64,000 nucleotides of DNA from Algoriphagus boritolerans DSM 17298 = JCM 18970 (GTDB lineage: Bacteria; Bacteroidota; Bacteroidia; Cytophagales; Cyclobacteriaceae): the NCBI RefSeq assembly GCF_900108085.1, contig NZ_FNVR01000004.1, positions 124,001-188,000 of the forward strand. Reading direction: 5' to 3'. The position numbers were made by a program, and so were the translations under genes. This document shows, in pieces, positions 17,276 to 25,700 of the stretch. The notes beneath the pieces are model-generated. The model saw only the letters and a list, made by a program, of their open reading frames with translations, made no database searches and was not told where the DNA came from. Positions within the stretch are counted from its first letter, which is position 1; every line of letters begins with the position of its first letter.

Positions 17276-17944
17276 TTTGAGAATATTATTTAGTAATGTA
17301 ATTTCGATTAGTGGTTTTTGACCTATTATTAAATTAATAATACCCCTTTATCTTTTAAAATGCAATTCCTTATTCTTCCTTTTGCTTACGATTTCGAGGA
17401 TGAAATCAACTTTGGATTAAATTCTTTTCTATTTCTGAAAAAAGAAGAAAAGTTTCAAAGTACTCGGTAATCTCTGTGAAGGGAGGCATTTGCTTTTGAA
17501 TTTTTTCAAGAATTGTGCCTGAAATCCACCGTATCATTCTATTGCTAAATCTACAATTATTTCCAAGAAGAGAATTTACATTGCTTAAAAGCAGTCTAGG
17601 ATAGCTCAATTCCCCCCGTTTCGCCCACTCCTTTCGTTCCGATTCATTCGTGCCATTTTCCAAATGACAGCTCTTTTCTCTCCACTCTAGGAAAGGGCTT
17701 TCACTCCCCACGGCTACCGCTTCATTCCACTTACCCTTCTCCCGAGTCCCGGCAAGCCTGGGACTCGGGAAGGCCGTTTTGTGAAGCCGTAGCATGAGCC
17801 TCCTCCCCAAGTGCAAGCGATTAACCAATAAAGCCGTCAAGTTATCGGACAGATAACTGCGCACCATCAAAACAACTGACTGTCACACAAGAACCTGGGA
17901 AAAATTCTACTCAGAAAATAAAGTTTTTATCATAAAAGATATAT
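17276..17944 (+). other. Gene-free stretch holding a dispersed repeat
   Basis: Apart from the ~193-bp repeat at 17612-17804 I see no gene. A 154-codon minus-strand frame covers 17406-17870, but it is composed largely of the repeat and is disrupted differently in the other copy, so I do not call it. Bases 17281-17410 are AT-rich and featureless. Confidence 0.5.
17612..17804. repeat. ~193-bp dispersed repeat, copy A
   Basis: Nearly identical to 31970-32163, about a dozen differences by eye, same orientation. It contains a strong hairpin CCCGAGTCCC / GGGACTCGGG with a 9-base loop (near 17745-17773). On the minus strand both copies stay open and read EAVAVGSESPFLEWRE and NESERKEWAKRG, but several of the differences change amino acids, so this looks like a repeat rather than a conserved protein. 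The two copies bracket the 18-32 kb metal module. Confidence 0.85.
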
Positions 17945-17960
17945 GTTAGATCAGTCTAAC
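17945..17960. promoter_or_regulatory. Palindromic operator upstream of the di-haem oxidoreductase operon
   Basis: GTTAGA-TCAG-TCTAAC, a perfect 6-bp inverted repeat 32 bases before the GTG start. The TTAGA/TCTAA half-sites resemble binding sites of DtxR-family iron or manganese repressors. A weak -7-like TACTTTTA follows. No DtxR gene is in the window, so the regulator is inferred. Confidence 0.45.
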
Positions 17961-17991
17961 TTATTACTTTTACCATTCTAATAATAAGAAT

Positions 17992-19176
17992 GTGAAGAAG
18001 CTGATTCTGATACTACTAGGCTGTCTGGCCTTCGCCTGTGAAAATATCATTCCCGAGCCACCGGCAGTGGATGAAATTCTAGACGGCCCAATTGATGGGC
18101 TAAACTCAAGCGAGCAAGCCCGATTTCTGGCCGGGGATTTTGCCTTCAATGATGAGGTATTTTCCTCCGGAACAGGTCTGGGGCCTACATTTGTGGCTAC
18201 TTCCTGTGGTAGTTGCCATGCTGGTGATGGAAAAGGCCATCCGTTTACTACACTGACACGCTTTGGTCAGACGGCTCCAAATACGCCTCCCAACCTGCTT
18301 ATCGGAGGTCCTCAACTCCAAAATAGAGCTATACCAGGATACACACCGGAAATACTTCCGGAAGGAACACCATTTATGAAGCTAACCCCACCTGCCGTCA
18401 CGGGCTTGGGTTTGCTGTCAGCCCTTACAGATGAGCAGATCCTGACTAATGCAGACCCTTATGATCTTGATGGAGACGGAATTTCCGGGGTGCCCAACTA
18501 TGTAAATCCTCCCGCTTATTTTGTTCCTAAGTGGTTTCATCAAGATGCAAATGGGCGCTATATGGGGCGCTTTGGCAAAAAGGCAGCTACCATCGATCTG
18601 CTCCAGCAGACCGTATCAGCGTACAACCAGGACATGGGCATCACTTCTACATTTGAACCAGTTGACCCTTTTTCAGGATTGGAAGTGGATCCGGAAGTGA
18701 GCGACCAGACCGTCAGGGATGTGGTTTTTTACCTCCGTACACTAAAAGCACCTATCCAGCGCTCACAAAATGACCAACAAATAATTCAGGGTAAGACTTT
18801 GTTTTCCCAAATCCAATGTGGGGATTGCCACACCCCAGAATGGACCACCCCAACCTCTGATATTGTAGCTTTGTCCAATAAAACCTTTTTTCCCTATACA
18901 GACCTGTTGTTGCATGATATGGGGCCGGGATTGGATGACGGTGTAACCGAAGGCTCTGCTGAAACTTTCGAATGGCGGACACCTCCCCTTTGGGGTTTGG
19001 GTCTTTCTCCAAATTCCCAAGGAGGCAGCTACTTTCTCATGCACGATGGCCGGGCCAGCAGCATTGAGGAGGCAATTTTACTGCACGGAGGTGAGGCAAA
19101 TAGCAGCCGTACCAAGTTTGAGTCGCTATCTGCCGAAGATAGAACTGCTTTGATCCGTTTTCTTGAATCCTTATAA
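17992..19176 (+). CDS. Di-haem oxidoreductase-like lipoprotein (DHOR / DUF1111)
   Basis: 394 residues, GTG start. A lipobox-like LAFAC (Cys16) ends the signal sequence. Two c-type haem motifs are visible: CGSCH at 72-76 and CGDCH at 276-280. Other family features include DLDGDGISGVPNYV and the terminal LHGGEANSSRTKFESLSAEDR. This is the di-haem 'DHOR' family, related to MauG/cytochrome c peroxidases, in the periplasm; in Bacteroidota it often accompanies iron-uptake genes. It heads an operon with a Rieske lipoprotein and a porin, which suggests an extracytoplasmic redox reaction on a substrate entering through the porin. The substrate is unknown. Confidence 0.85.
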   Translation: MKKLILILLGCLAFACENIIPEPPAVDEILDGPIDGLNSSEQARFLAGDFAFNDEVFSSGTGLGPTFVATSCGSCHAGDGKGHPFTTLTRFGQTAPNTPPNLLIGGPQLQNRAIPGYTPEILPEGTPFMKLTPPAVTGLGLLSALTDEQILTNADPYDLDGDGISGVPNYVNPPAYFVPKWFHQDANGRYMGRFGKKAATIDLLQQTVSAYNQDMGITSTFEPVDPFSGLEVDPEVSDQTVRDVVFYLRTLKAPIQRSQNDQQIIQGKTLFSQIQCGDCHTPEWTTPTSDIVALSNKTFFPYTDLLLHDMGPGLDDGVTEGSAETFEWRTPPLWGLGLSPNSQGGSYFLMHDGRASSIEEAILLHGGEANSSRTKFESLSAEDRTALIRFLESL

Positions 19177-19188
19177 TCTTCCAAATCC

Positions 19189-19629
19189 ATGAATAGAAAT
19201 GAGTTTATCAAAACCTGTGGATGGGGGTGCTTTGGCATCATGACGGGAATTTCCGGCTTAACATCCTGTGCGGGCACCAGGTATTTTCAGGCTAGCCTTG
19301 AAGGGGATTATATGATTGTTCCGCTGGATGCATTCGTGAATTCGAAGGATGATCAATCCAGCTTCCGGCCAAGTGTGATAGCGCATCACGAATCACTTCA
19401 ATATCCGATTGCGGTTTTCCGGCTGTCTGAAACAGAATACCAAGCCTTATGGATGCGGTGCACCCATCAAGGCACAGAACTTCAGGTTTTTGGCGACAGG
19501 CTCCAATGCCCGGCCCATGGTAGTGAATTCACCAATACCGGTATGGTGCAAAACGGCCCGGCAGACGACCCCTTGCGAACCTTTCCGGTTCGGATTGAAG
19601 CAAACACCTTGAAGATCGACTTGAAATGA
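19189..19629 (+). CDS. Rieske [2Fe-2S] lipoprotein
   Basis: 146 residues. Signal sequence ends in a lipobox GLTSC (Cys27). Cluster ligands are CTHQG (91-95) and CPAHGS (107-112), spaced as in Rieske ferredoxins. The protein is therefore a membrane-anchored periplasmic electron carrier. It lies 12 bases after the di-haem gene and overlaps the porin start by four bases (ATGA), so it probably passes electrons to or from the di-haem enzyme. No cytochrome b partner is present, so it is not part of a bc complex. Confidence 0.88.
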   Translation: MNRNEFIKTCGWGCFGIMTGISGLTSCAGTRYFQASLEGDYMIVPLDAFVNSKDDQSSFRPSVIAHHESLQYPIAVFRLSETEYQALWMRCTHQGTELQVFGDRLQCPAHGSEFTNTGMVQNGPADDPLRTFPVRIEANTLKIDLK

Positions 19630-20852
19630 AAAAATATTTATTCCTTCCAGTCTTCTTGTTTGCCTTGGTTGCAAATGCCCAGATTGACAGTACGCTGTTA
19701 AAAAGAGTACCAGTCGATACTTCATATACCAGAGCCATGAACATGGATGCAGTGTACAACCGTCCTTTTCTTCAGATAGGGAATTTACCGGCTTCCATTG
19801 GCGGGTACGTAGAGGCCGATTATCAATACATGGGCCAAGATGGGATCACTGAGGGCCACAGTTTTCGTATCCCCCGCTTTACGCTCTTTGTCGCCTCTTC
19901 GATTCACAGGAAAATCAAGTTCCTCTCTGAGATTGAGTTGGAGGAAGGTGGAAAACAAATATCCATCGAATTTGCTGCATTGGATTTAACTTTTCATCCA
20001 CTACTAAACCTCCGAGGTGGAGTGGTAATGAATCCCATCGGGGCATTCAACCAAAATCATGACGGTCCAAAATGGGAATTTGTGGATCGGCCAATTGCCA
20101 TGACAGAAATGCTGCCAGCCACCTGGAGCAATGTCGGATTTGGTCTGTATGGTAAATATTATTCAAAGGCCTGGGCTTTTGGGTATGAAGCTTACCTGAC
20201 CAATGGCTTCGACAACAGTATCATCAGCAATAATCAAAACAAAACTTTCCTCCCGGCAGCAAAAGAAAATGCCCTGCGCTTTGAGGAAAGCAGTAATGGG
20301 CAACCCTTGTTTACGGGCAAAATAGCAGTCAGAAACAACAAGGTGGGAGAAATAGGACTTTCCTACATGGGGGGGATTTATAACCGATTTGAGGAAGATG
20401 GTCTCGTTTTGGATGCCAAAAGACGCCTGGACGTATTAGCGGTGGATTTCAATACTACCATTTCGGCAACAAAGACTTATTTGGTTGGCGAATGGGCCTG
20501 GGTACTGGTTGATGTACCGGAGACTTATAGTCAGCAATATGGTGAACGGCAAAAGGGAGGGTTCGTAGACATTGTACAACCTATCCTGAGAGGAAAACTG
20601 GCAGGTTTTGATAAAGCAGTGTTCAGTCTGGCCTGCCGACTGGAATATGTGGACTGGAACGTGGGAAGTTTCGAGGAAACCGGAGGAAATATTTCTGATG
20701 ATTTGTGGGCAGTAGTTCCGGCAATCAGTTTCAGGCCGGTATCACAAACCGTCATCCGACTTAACTACCGGTACATGCAACAACAGGATATCTTGGGAAA
20801 TCCACCGGCTAAAATCGGGGGAGTGCAATTTGGGTTATCAAGCTACTTTTAA
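19626..20852 (+). CDS. Outer-membrane porin, OprP/phosphate-porin-like
   Basis: 408 residues with a signal peptide (cleavage after VANA). The mature protein consists of repeated amphipathic strands and ends in Phe (FGLSSYF), as outer-membrane barrels do. Segments such as GGYVEADYQYMG, LRGGVVMNPIGAFNQNHDGP and MLPATWSNVGFGLYG match Bacteroidota porins related to OprO/OprP. It probably admits the substrate of the upstream redox pair. Translation is coupled to the Rieske gene by ATGA overlap. Confidence 0.8.
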   Translation: MKKYLFLPVFLFALVANAQIDSTLLKRVPVDTSYTRAMNMDAVYNRPFLQIGNLPASIGGYVEADYQYMGQDGITEGHSFRIPRFTLFVASSIHRKIKFLSEIELEEGGKQISIEFAALDLTFHPLLNLRGGVVMNPIGAFNQNHDGPKWEFVDRPIAMTEMLPATWSNVGFGLYGKYYSKAWAFGYEAYLTNGFDNSIISNNQNKTFLPAAKENALRFEESSNGQPLFTGKIAVRNNKVGEIGLSYMGGIYNRFEEDGLVLDAKRRLDVLAVDFNTTISATKTYLVGEWAWVLVDVPETYSQQYGERQKGGFVDIVQPILRGKLAGFDKAVFSLACRLEYVDWNVGSFEETGGNISDDLWAVVPAISFRPVSQTVIRLNYRYMQQQDILGNPPAKIGGVQFGLSSYF

Positions 20853-20892
20853 CTGCATTGTATTCCAAAGGGGTAATTTCAGTATTTAAGGC

Positions 20893-20940
20893 TTTGCTTA
20901 AATAAGTTCCACTCCATACCTTTGTTAAGCAAATGCTTAA
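20893..20940 (+). promoter_or_regulatory. Promoter and ArsR-type operator of the arsR-merTP operon
   Basis: A -33 element TTTG (20893-20896) and -7 element TACCTTTG (20917-20924), 20 bases apart, match the Bacteroidota consensus. A perfect inverted repeat TTAAGCA-AA-TGCTTAA (20925-20940) covers the expected transcription start, where a repressor would block initiation. A half-site-like GCTTAAATAAG lies inside the spacer. Confidence 0.7.
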
Positions 20941-20950
20941 ATACAAAGTT

Positions 20951-21319
20951 ATGAATACATGCATCCGTGTCTTTGCCGATAGCGACCAGATCAATAGGTG
21001 CAGGGAAGACTTGAAAAGCAAGGGGGAAGGTTTTTTAGAACTGGCAGATGTACTGAATCTTGCCGGTAATGCGGTTCGCCTCAAAATCCTGTACCTCCTG
21101 AATCAGGAAAATGAACTTTGTCCGTGCGACTTATCAGACATTTTGGGTATGACAGTTCCGGCCGTCTCCCAACATTTGAAAAAGCTGAAGGATGCAGGAG
21201 TCGTGACTACTAAAAAATCGGGGCAAACCATTTTTTATTCAGTAGAAGCGCAAAGTCAGCGAATCATTTCGTCAGTGCTCGATTTGTTTAACCTCCCAAA
21301 TTCAATTGCTACGTTATGA
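20951..21319 (+). CDS. ArsR/SmtB-family metal-responsive repressor
   Basis: About 122 residues from ATG 20951. An in-frame ATG at 20933 lies inside the operator, at or before the likely transcription start, so the downstream start is preferred. The winged helix is clear: LAGNAVRLKILYLLNQENEL, CPCDLSDILGMTVPAVSQHL and LKKLKDAGVVTTKKSGQTIFY. The ELCPCDL sequence is the alpha-3/alpha-4 metal box of ArsR/SmtB sensors (two thiolates), suited to As(III), Cd, Pb or Hg. The stop overlaps merTP by four bases, and an operator palindrome lies upstream, so it almost surely represses this operon and loses DNA affinity on metal binding. Confidence 0.88.
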   Translation: MNTCIRVFADSDQINRCREDLKSKGEGFLELADVLNLAGNAVRLKILYLLNQENELCPCDLSDILGMTVPAVSQHLKKLKDAGVVTTKKSGQTIFYSVEAQSQRIISSVLDLFNLPNSIATL

Positions 21320-21915
21320 AAAAATCCCTTTTAACCAGCGGCCTTATAGCCGCTTTAGTGAGTTCCCTTTGCTGTATCACCCCGGTGCTTGCTCTAGTGG
21401 CCGGTGCGAGCGGGATCGCGTCCACTTTCTCCTGGCTGGATCCAGCACGGCCTTTTTTTGTAAGTATCACCGTGATTGTGTTGGGATTTGCCTGGTACCA
21501 GAAGCTTAAAGCCAGGAAAGCAGAAGACATCGAATGTGCATGTGAAGATGATGAGAAACCAAGCTTTTGGCAGACAAAAAAGTTCTTATCAATAATCACG
21601 GTTTTTGCAGCCCTGATGTTAACATTTCCGCTCTATGCTCACATTTTCTACCCCAAAGCCGACAAGCAACTGGTCATCGTAGAGAAGTCCGATATACAGA
21701 CCGTAAATTTTGAAATCAAAGGAATGACATGTCAGGGCTGTGCAACTCATGTCGAGCACGAAGTAAATAAGCTCGATGGTATACTAAGAGTAGCTGCTTC
21801 TTATGAATTGGGCAATGCCGTTGTAGAATTTGACAATACAAAAACAGGTATTCAGGAAATACAACAAGCCATCAACTCAACGGGATATTCCGTGACCAAT
21901 AAAACAGAGAAATAA
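21316..21915 (+). CDS. merTP: Mercuric transport protein MerTP (MerT-MerP fusion)
   Basis: 199 residues. The MerT part has three membrane segments, with the Cys-Cys pair SSLCCITPVLAL in the first and an ECACEDD loop before the third. The C-terminal HMA domain has GMTCQGCATHVEHEV, the MerP-type CxxC. In mercury resistance such proteins carry Hg(II) into the cell for reduction by MerA. No merA is visible in this window; the regulator is ArsR type rather than MerR. The true substrate could be another thiophilic metal, or merA could lie elsewhere. Confidence 0.85.
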   Translation: MKKSLLTSGLIAALVSSLCCITPVLALVAGASGIASTFSWLDPARPFFVSITVIVLGFAWYQKLKARKAEDIECACEDDEKPSFWQTKKFLSIITVFAALMLTFPLYAHIFYPKADKQLVIVEKSDIQTVNFEIKGMTCQGCATHVEHEVNKLDGILRVAASYELGNAVVEFDNTKTGIQEIQQAINSTGYSVTNKTEK

Positions 21916-22125
21916 ATGGAAATCATATTAGAATCAACCATCACCTGCCCTAATTGTGGCCATCAGAAGGAAGAAACCATGCCCACTGACGCCTGTCAGT
22001 ATTTCTATGAATGTGAAAACTGCCACAAGGTGCTAAAACCAAAAGAAGGAGATTGTTGCGTGTATTGCAGTTATGGAACGGTCAAATGTCCGCCAATACA
22101 GGAAAATGGCGGTAGCTGTTGCTAA
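21916..22125 (+). CDS. Cys-rich GDCC mini-protein linked to merTP
   Basis: 69 residues, starting directly after the merTP stop (TAAATG). It has CPNCG and CENCHK knuckles, then GDCCVYCSYGTVKCPPIQ and a terminal SCC: about ten cysteines in all. Proteins with the GDCC signature often follow merTP or mer genes in Bacteroidota and Proteobacteria. It probably binds a metal in the cytoplasm (rubredoxin-like or zinc-ribbon fold); a chaperone role between transporter and detoxifying enzyme is plausible but unproven. Confidence 0.75.
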   Translation: MEIILESTITCPNCGHQKEETMPTDACQYFYECENCHKVLKPKEGDCCVYCSYGTVKCPPIQENGGSCC

Positions 22126-22182
22126 AATCTTGTTCGATTTGCAATACCCTTGCGTCCTATTATTGTGTTCCTTTGCAGGCAA

Positions 22183-22581
22183 ATGAAATTCATTCTTTCC
22201 ATATCGTTAGGTTTTCTGTTCCTGATCCAGGCATTGGGGCCTACTATGGATTTATGCTGTGAATTGCCAAAGCTTCCAGTACTTTTTGAACACTACGAGG
22301 AGCAGTCTGAACACGACGGAACTTCATTTCTGGAATTTCTTGATTTCCATTATGGAGACGGTCAAAATGAAGAAGACCACCACCATGATGACGAGCATGA
22401 CAAGAACTTACCCTTCCATGACCAGCATCAGTGTTCCCATGGCTCCATTTTTATTACCCCTTTAATGGAAAAAGTGGAAATACCCACCCAATCCTTTTTC
22501 ACACTTACTCAGACAGGTTTTTACAGCTTCTCACTCTGCTCTGAACACCCCGAATCCCCATTCCAGCCGCCCAAGGCCTGA
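22183..22581 (+). CDS. His-rich exported protein preceding the CzcA operon
   Basis: 132 residues from ATG 22183, which begins a signal-like helix (MKFILSISLGFLFLIQALG); an upstream TTG at 22150 is unlikely. The centre is Asp/His-rich (NEEDHHHDDEHDKN, HDQHQCSHG), a metal-binding character. Similar short His-rich proteins precede RND metal pumps in Bacteroidota, and this window has others at 34872 and 36590. It probably buffers or senses metal in the periplasm; that is inferred from composition. Confidence 0.65.
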   Translation: MKFILSISLGFLFLIQALGPTMDLCCELPKLPVLFEHYEEQSEHDGTSFLEFLDFHYGDGQNEEDHHHDDEHDKNLPFHDQHQCSHGSIFITPLMEKVEIPTQSFFTLTQTGFYSFSLCSEHPESPFQPPKA

Positions 22582-22729
22582 TTTTCCGGACATTTAAATT
22601 GAAGTAGTTATTACTTCCAAGCTGTTGCATGGAGGTGATCCTGCATTTTCAATTTACTCCCCCAGCTCAAAATTCAAGGGCTTTTTCTGCCCTGTCTATC
22701 CAAAAAATCAGATTCATAAATGCTAAAAA

Positions 22730-25700
22730 ATGCTGGATAAAATCATTCAATTTTCAGTCAAAAACAAACTGATCATAGGCCTGCTCACGCTTGGTTTGAT
22801 CATTTGGGGAGGCTACTCCCTTTCGAGACTTCCCATTGATGCCGTACCGGATATTACTAACAATCAGGTTCAGGTCATCACCTCCTCCCCATCTCTGGCA
22901 GCTGAGGAGGTAGAACGTTTAATTACATTCCCCATCGAAATTACCATGGCAACCATCCCGGAGTTGGAGGAGATTCGTTCCTTTTCCCGCTTTGGTTTGT
23001 CTGTGGTGACCATCGTGTTTAAAGAAGATGTGGATGTGTATTGGGCTCGTCAGCAGGTAAGTGAAAGGCTGACCGATGTACAAGCACAAATCCCTCCGGG
23101 TGTAGGTCAGCCGGGCATGGCTCCCATCACTACCGGACTCGGAGAAATCTATCAATATGTGGTGGGAACCGAGAAGGGTTATGAAGATCAATACGATGCC
23201 CGTGAACTTCGTACGATTCAGGACTGGATTGTCCGAAGGCAATTACTCGGTACTCCAGGGGTTGCGGATGTGAGCAGCTTTGGCGGTTACCTTAAACAAT
23301 ATGAAATCGCCATAGACCCGGATAGACTAAAGGCCATGAACGTTTCCATTGCCGATATTTTCCAGGCACTGGAAGAAAACAACGAGAATACCGGAGGGGC
23401 TTACATTGAAAAAAACCTCAGCGCCTATTTTATCCGAAGTGAAGGCCTGGTGAGCGACATGGACGACATCCGAAACATGCTCATCAAAAATAATCCGGAT
23501 GGAATTCCGGTTCTCATAAAGGATGTGGCTGAGGTAAAGCTTGGTAATTCAGTGCGGTATGGAGCCACTACCCGAGACGGTGAGGGTGAGGTGGTGAGTG
23601 CCATTGTGATGATGCTAAAGGGAGAAAACTCCGCGGAAGTAATTGAGAATGTAAAGAGTCGAATTGCTGAGATACAAAAAACATTGCCGGAGGGAGTAAC
23701 CATCGAGCCCTTCCTGGACCGAACAAAATTGGTAAACACTGCCATTGGTACGGTGAGCAAAAACCTGGCTGAAGGTGCCTTGATCGTGATCTTTGTTTTG
23801 TTGCTGCTCTTGGGAAATCTCCGTGCAGGTTTGATTGTAGCCTCGGTCATTCCCCTTGCGCTCCTTTTTGCTTTTGGAATGATGAACTTCTTTGGCGTGT
23901 CGGGTAACCTGATGAGCTTGGGCGCTATTGATTTTGGGTTGATCGTGGATGGGGCGGTCATCATTGTAGAGGCCACGTTGCATCATTTGGGCTTGTTGAA
24001 ACTGGGAAGAAAGCTGACCCAGAATGAAATGGACGAGGAAGTGTACCAGTCGGCCAGCAAAATCCGGAATTCCGCCGCATTCGGAGAAATCATCATTTTA
24101 ATCGTGTACCTCCCCATTCTTGCTTTAGTGGGGATTGAGGGAAAAATGTTTGGCCCTATGGCACAGACGGTGAGTTTTGCCATTCTGGGAGCATTTATCC
24201 TTTCGCTAACCTATGTGCCGATGATGTCAGCACTGGTTCTGAGCAAGAACACTGATTACAAGCCCAATATTTCGGACAAGCTCATGGCTTTTTTCCACAG
24301 ATTGTACGATCCGGCTATCCGTTGGTCAATGCACAAAAGGCCGCTGATCTTAATCCTGACTGCGGGCTTGTTTCTGGCTTCCTTTTGGGTCTTTTCCAAT
24401 ATGGGTGGGGAATTTATTCCAACCCTAGAGGAAGGAGACTTTGCTGTAGAAACGAGGGTGATGACTGGCAGCTCGCTTGAAAACACCATCCAGGCAACGA
24501 CTCAGGCAGAAAAAATTCTACTAGAACAGTTCCCGGAAGTAAAGCAGGTAGTATCTAAAATTGGTGCAGGAGAAATCCCAACTGATCCCATGCCGGTAGA
24601 AGCTGCTGACATGATGGTGATTCTGGAAAACAAAGATGAATGGGTCTCTGCCTCTAACAGGGAAGAATTAGCCAACAAAATGGCCGAAGCTCTGGAGGTC
24701 ATTCCGGGAGTTACTTTCGGATTTCAGCAACCCATCCAGATGCGCTTTAACGAACTCATGACTGGGGTTCGGCAGGATGTAGCGGTTAAGATATACGGAG
24801 AGGATCTCAATGAGCTTTCGGAATATGCCGAACAGATAGGACGGCTGGCTTCCGGTGTGGAAGGTGCTCAAGATTTGTATATAGAAGAGGTAACCGGTGT
24901 TCCGCAGATTGTCATTAATTACAAACGGGATCAATTGGCCAAATACGGCCTGAGCATCCGGGATGTAAACCGCTCGGTCCAGGCTGCCTTTGCCGGAGCG
25001 TCTGCAGGGCTGGTTTACGAAAACGAAAGACGCTTTGACCTGGTGGTCCGATTGGATAAGACCAATCGGGAGGATGTAGAGTCCGTTCAGAACCTTTACA
25101 TCGCTAGGAAGGATGGACACCAAATACCGCTCTATCAGGTGGCCGAAGTGGAAATCCAGGAAGGTCCTTACCAAATCCAACGAGACGACACCCGCAGACG
25201 GATCATTGTAGCATTCAATGTACGTAACCGGGATGTGGAAAGCATAGTAACAGAGCTTCAGCAGAAAATTGAAGAGACGGTCGTATTTGCACCCGGCTAC
25301 ACCGTGTCTTACGGTGGGCAGTTTGAAAACCTGGTTGAAGCCCGTGAACGACTCTCCTTAGCTGTGCCTCTAGCCCTGCTATTGATATTTGTGTTACTCT
25401 ATTTCACTTTCGGTTCCATTAAGCAGGGCATCCTCATTTTCACAGCCATCCCACTTTCTGCCATTGGGGGAATCTTCGCTTTATGGCTCAGGGATATGCC
25501 ATTCAGTATTTCTGCAGGCGTTGGTTTCATTGCTTTATTTGGGGTAGCAGTGCTGAATGGCATTGTCCTCATTGGTGAATTCAATCACCTGAAAAAAGAA
25601 GGTGTATCTGATATTTTCGAACGGATTTACAAAGGCACGAGTGTACGTCTGCGACCGGTAATCATGACGGCTGCCGTGGCTTCCATGGGCTTTCTGCCGA

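Noticed and set aside
17406..17870. 154-codon minus-strand frame across the dispersed repeat
   Set aside because: The frame is made mostly of the repeat, ends differently in the second copy, and substitutions between copies change residues.
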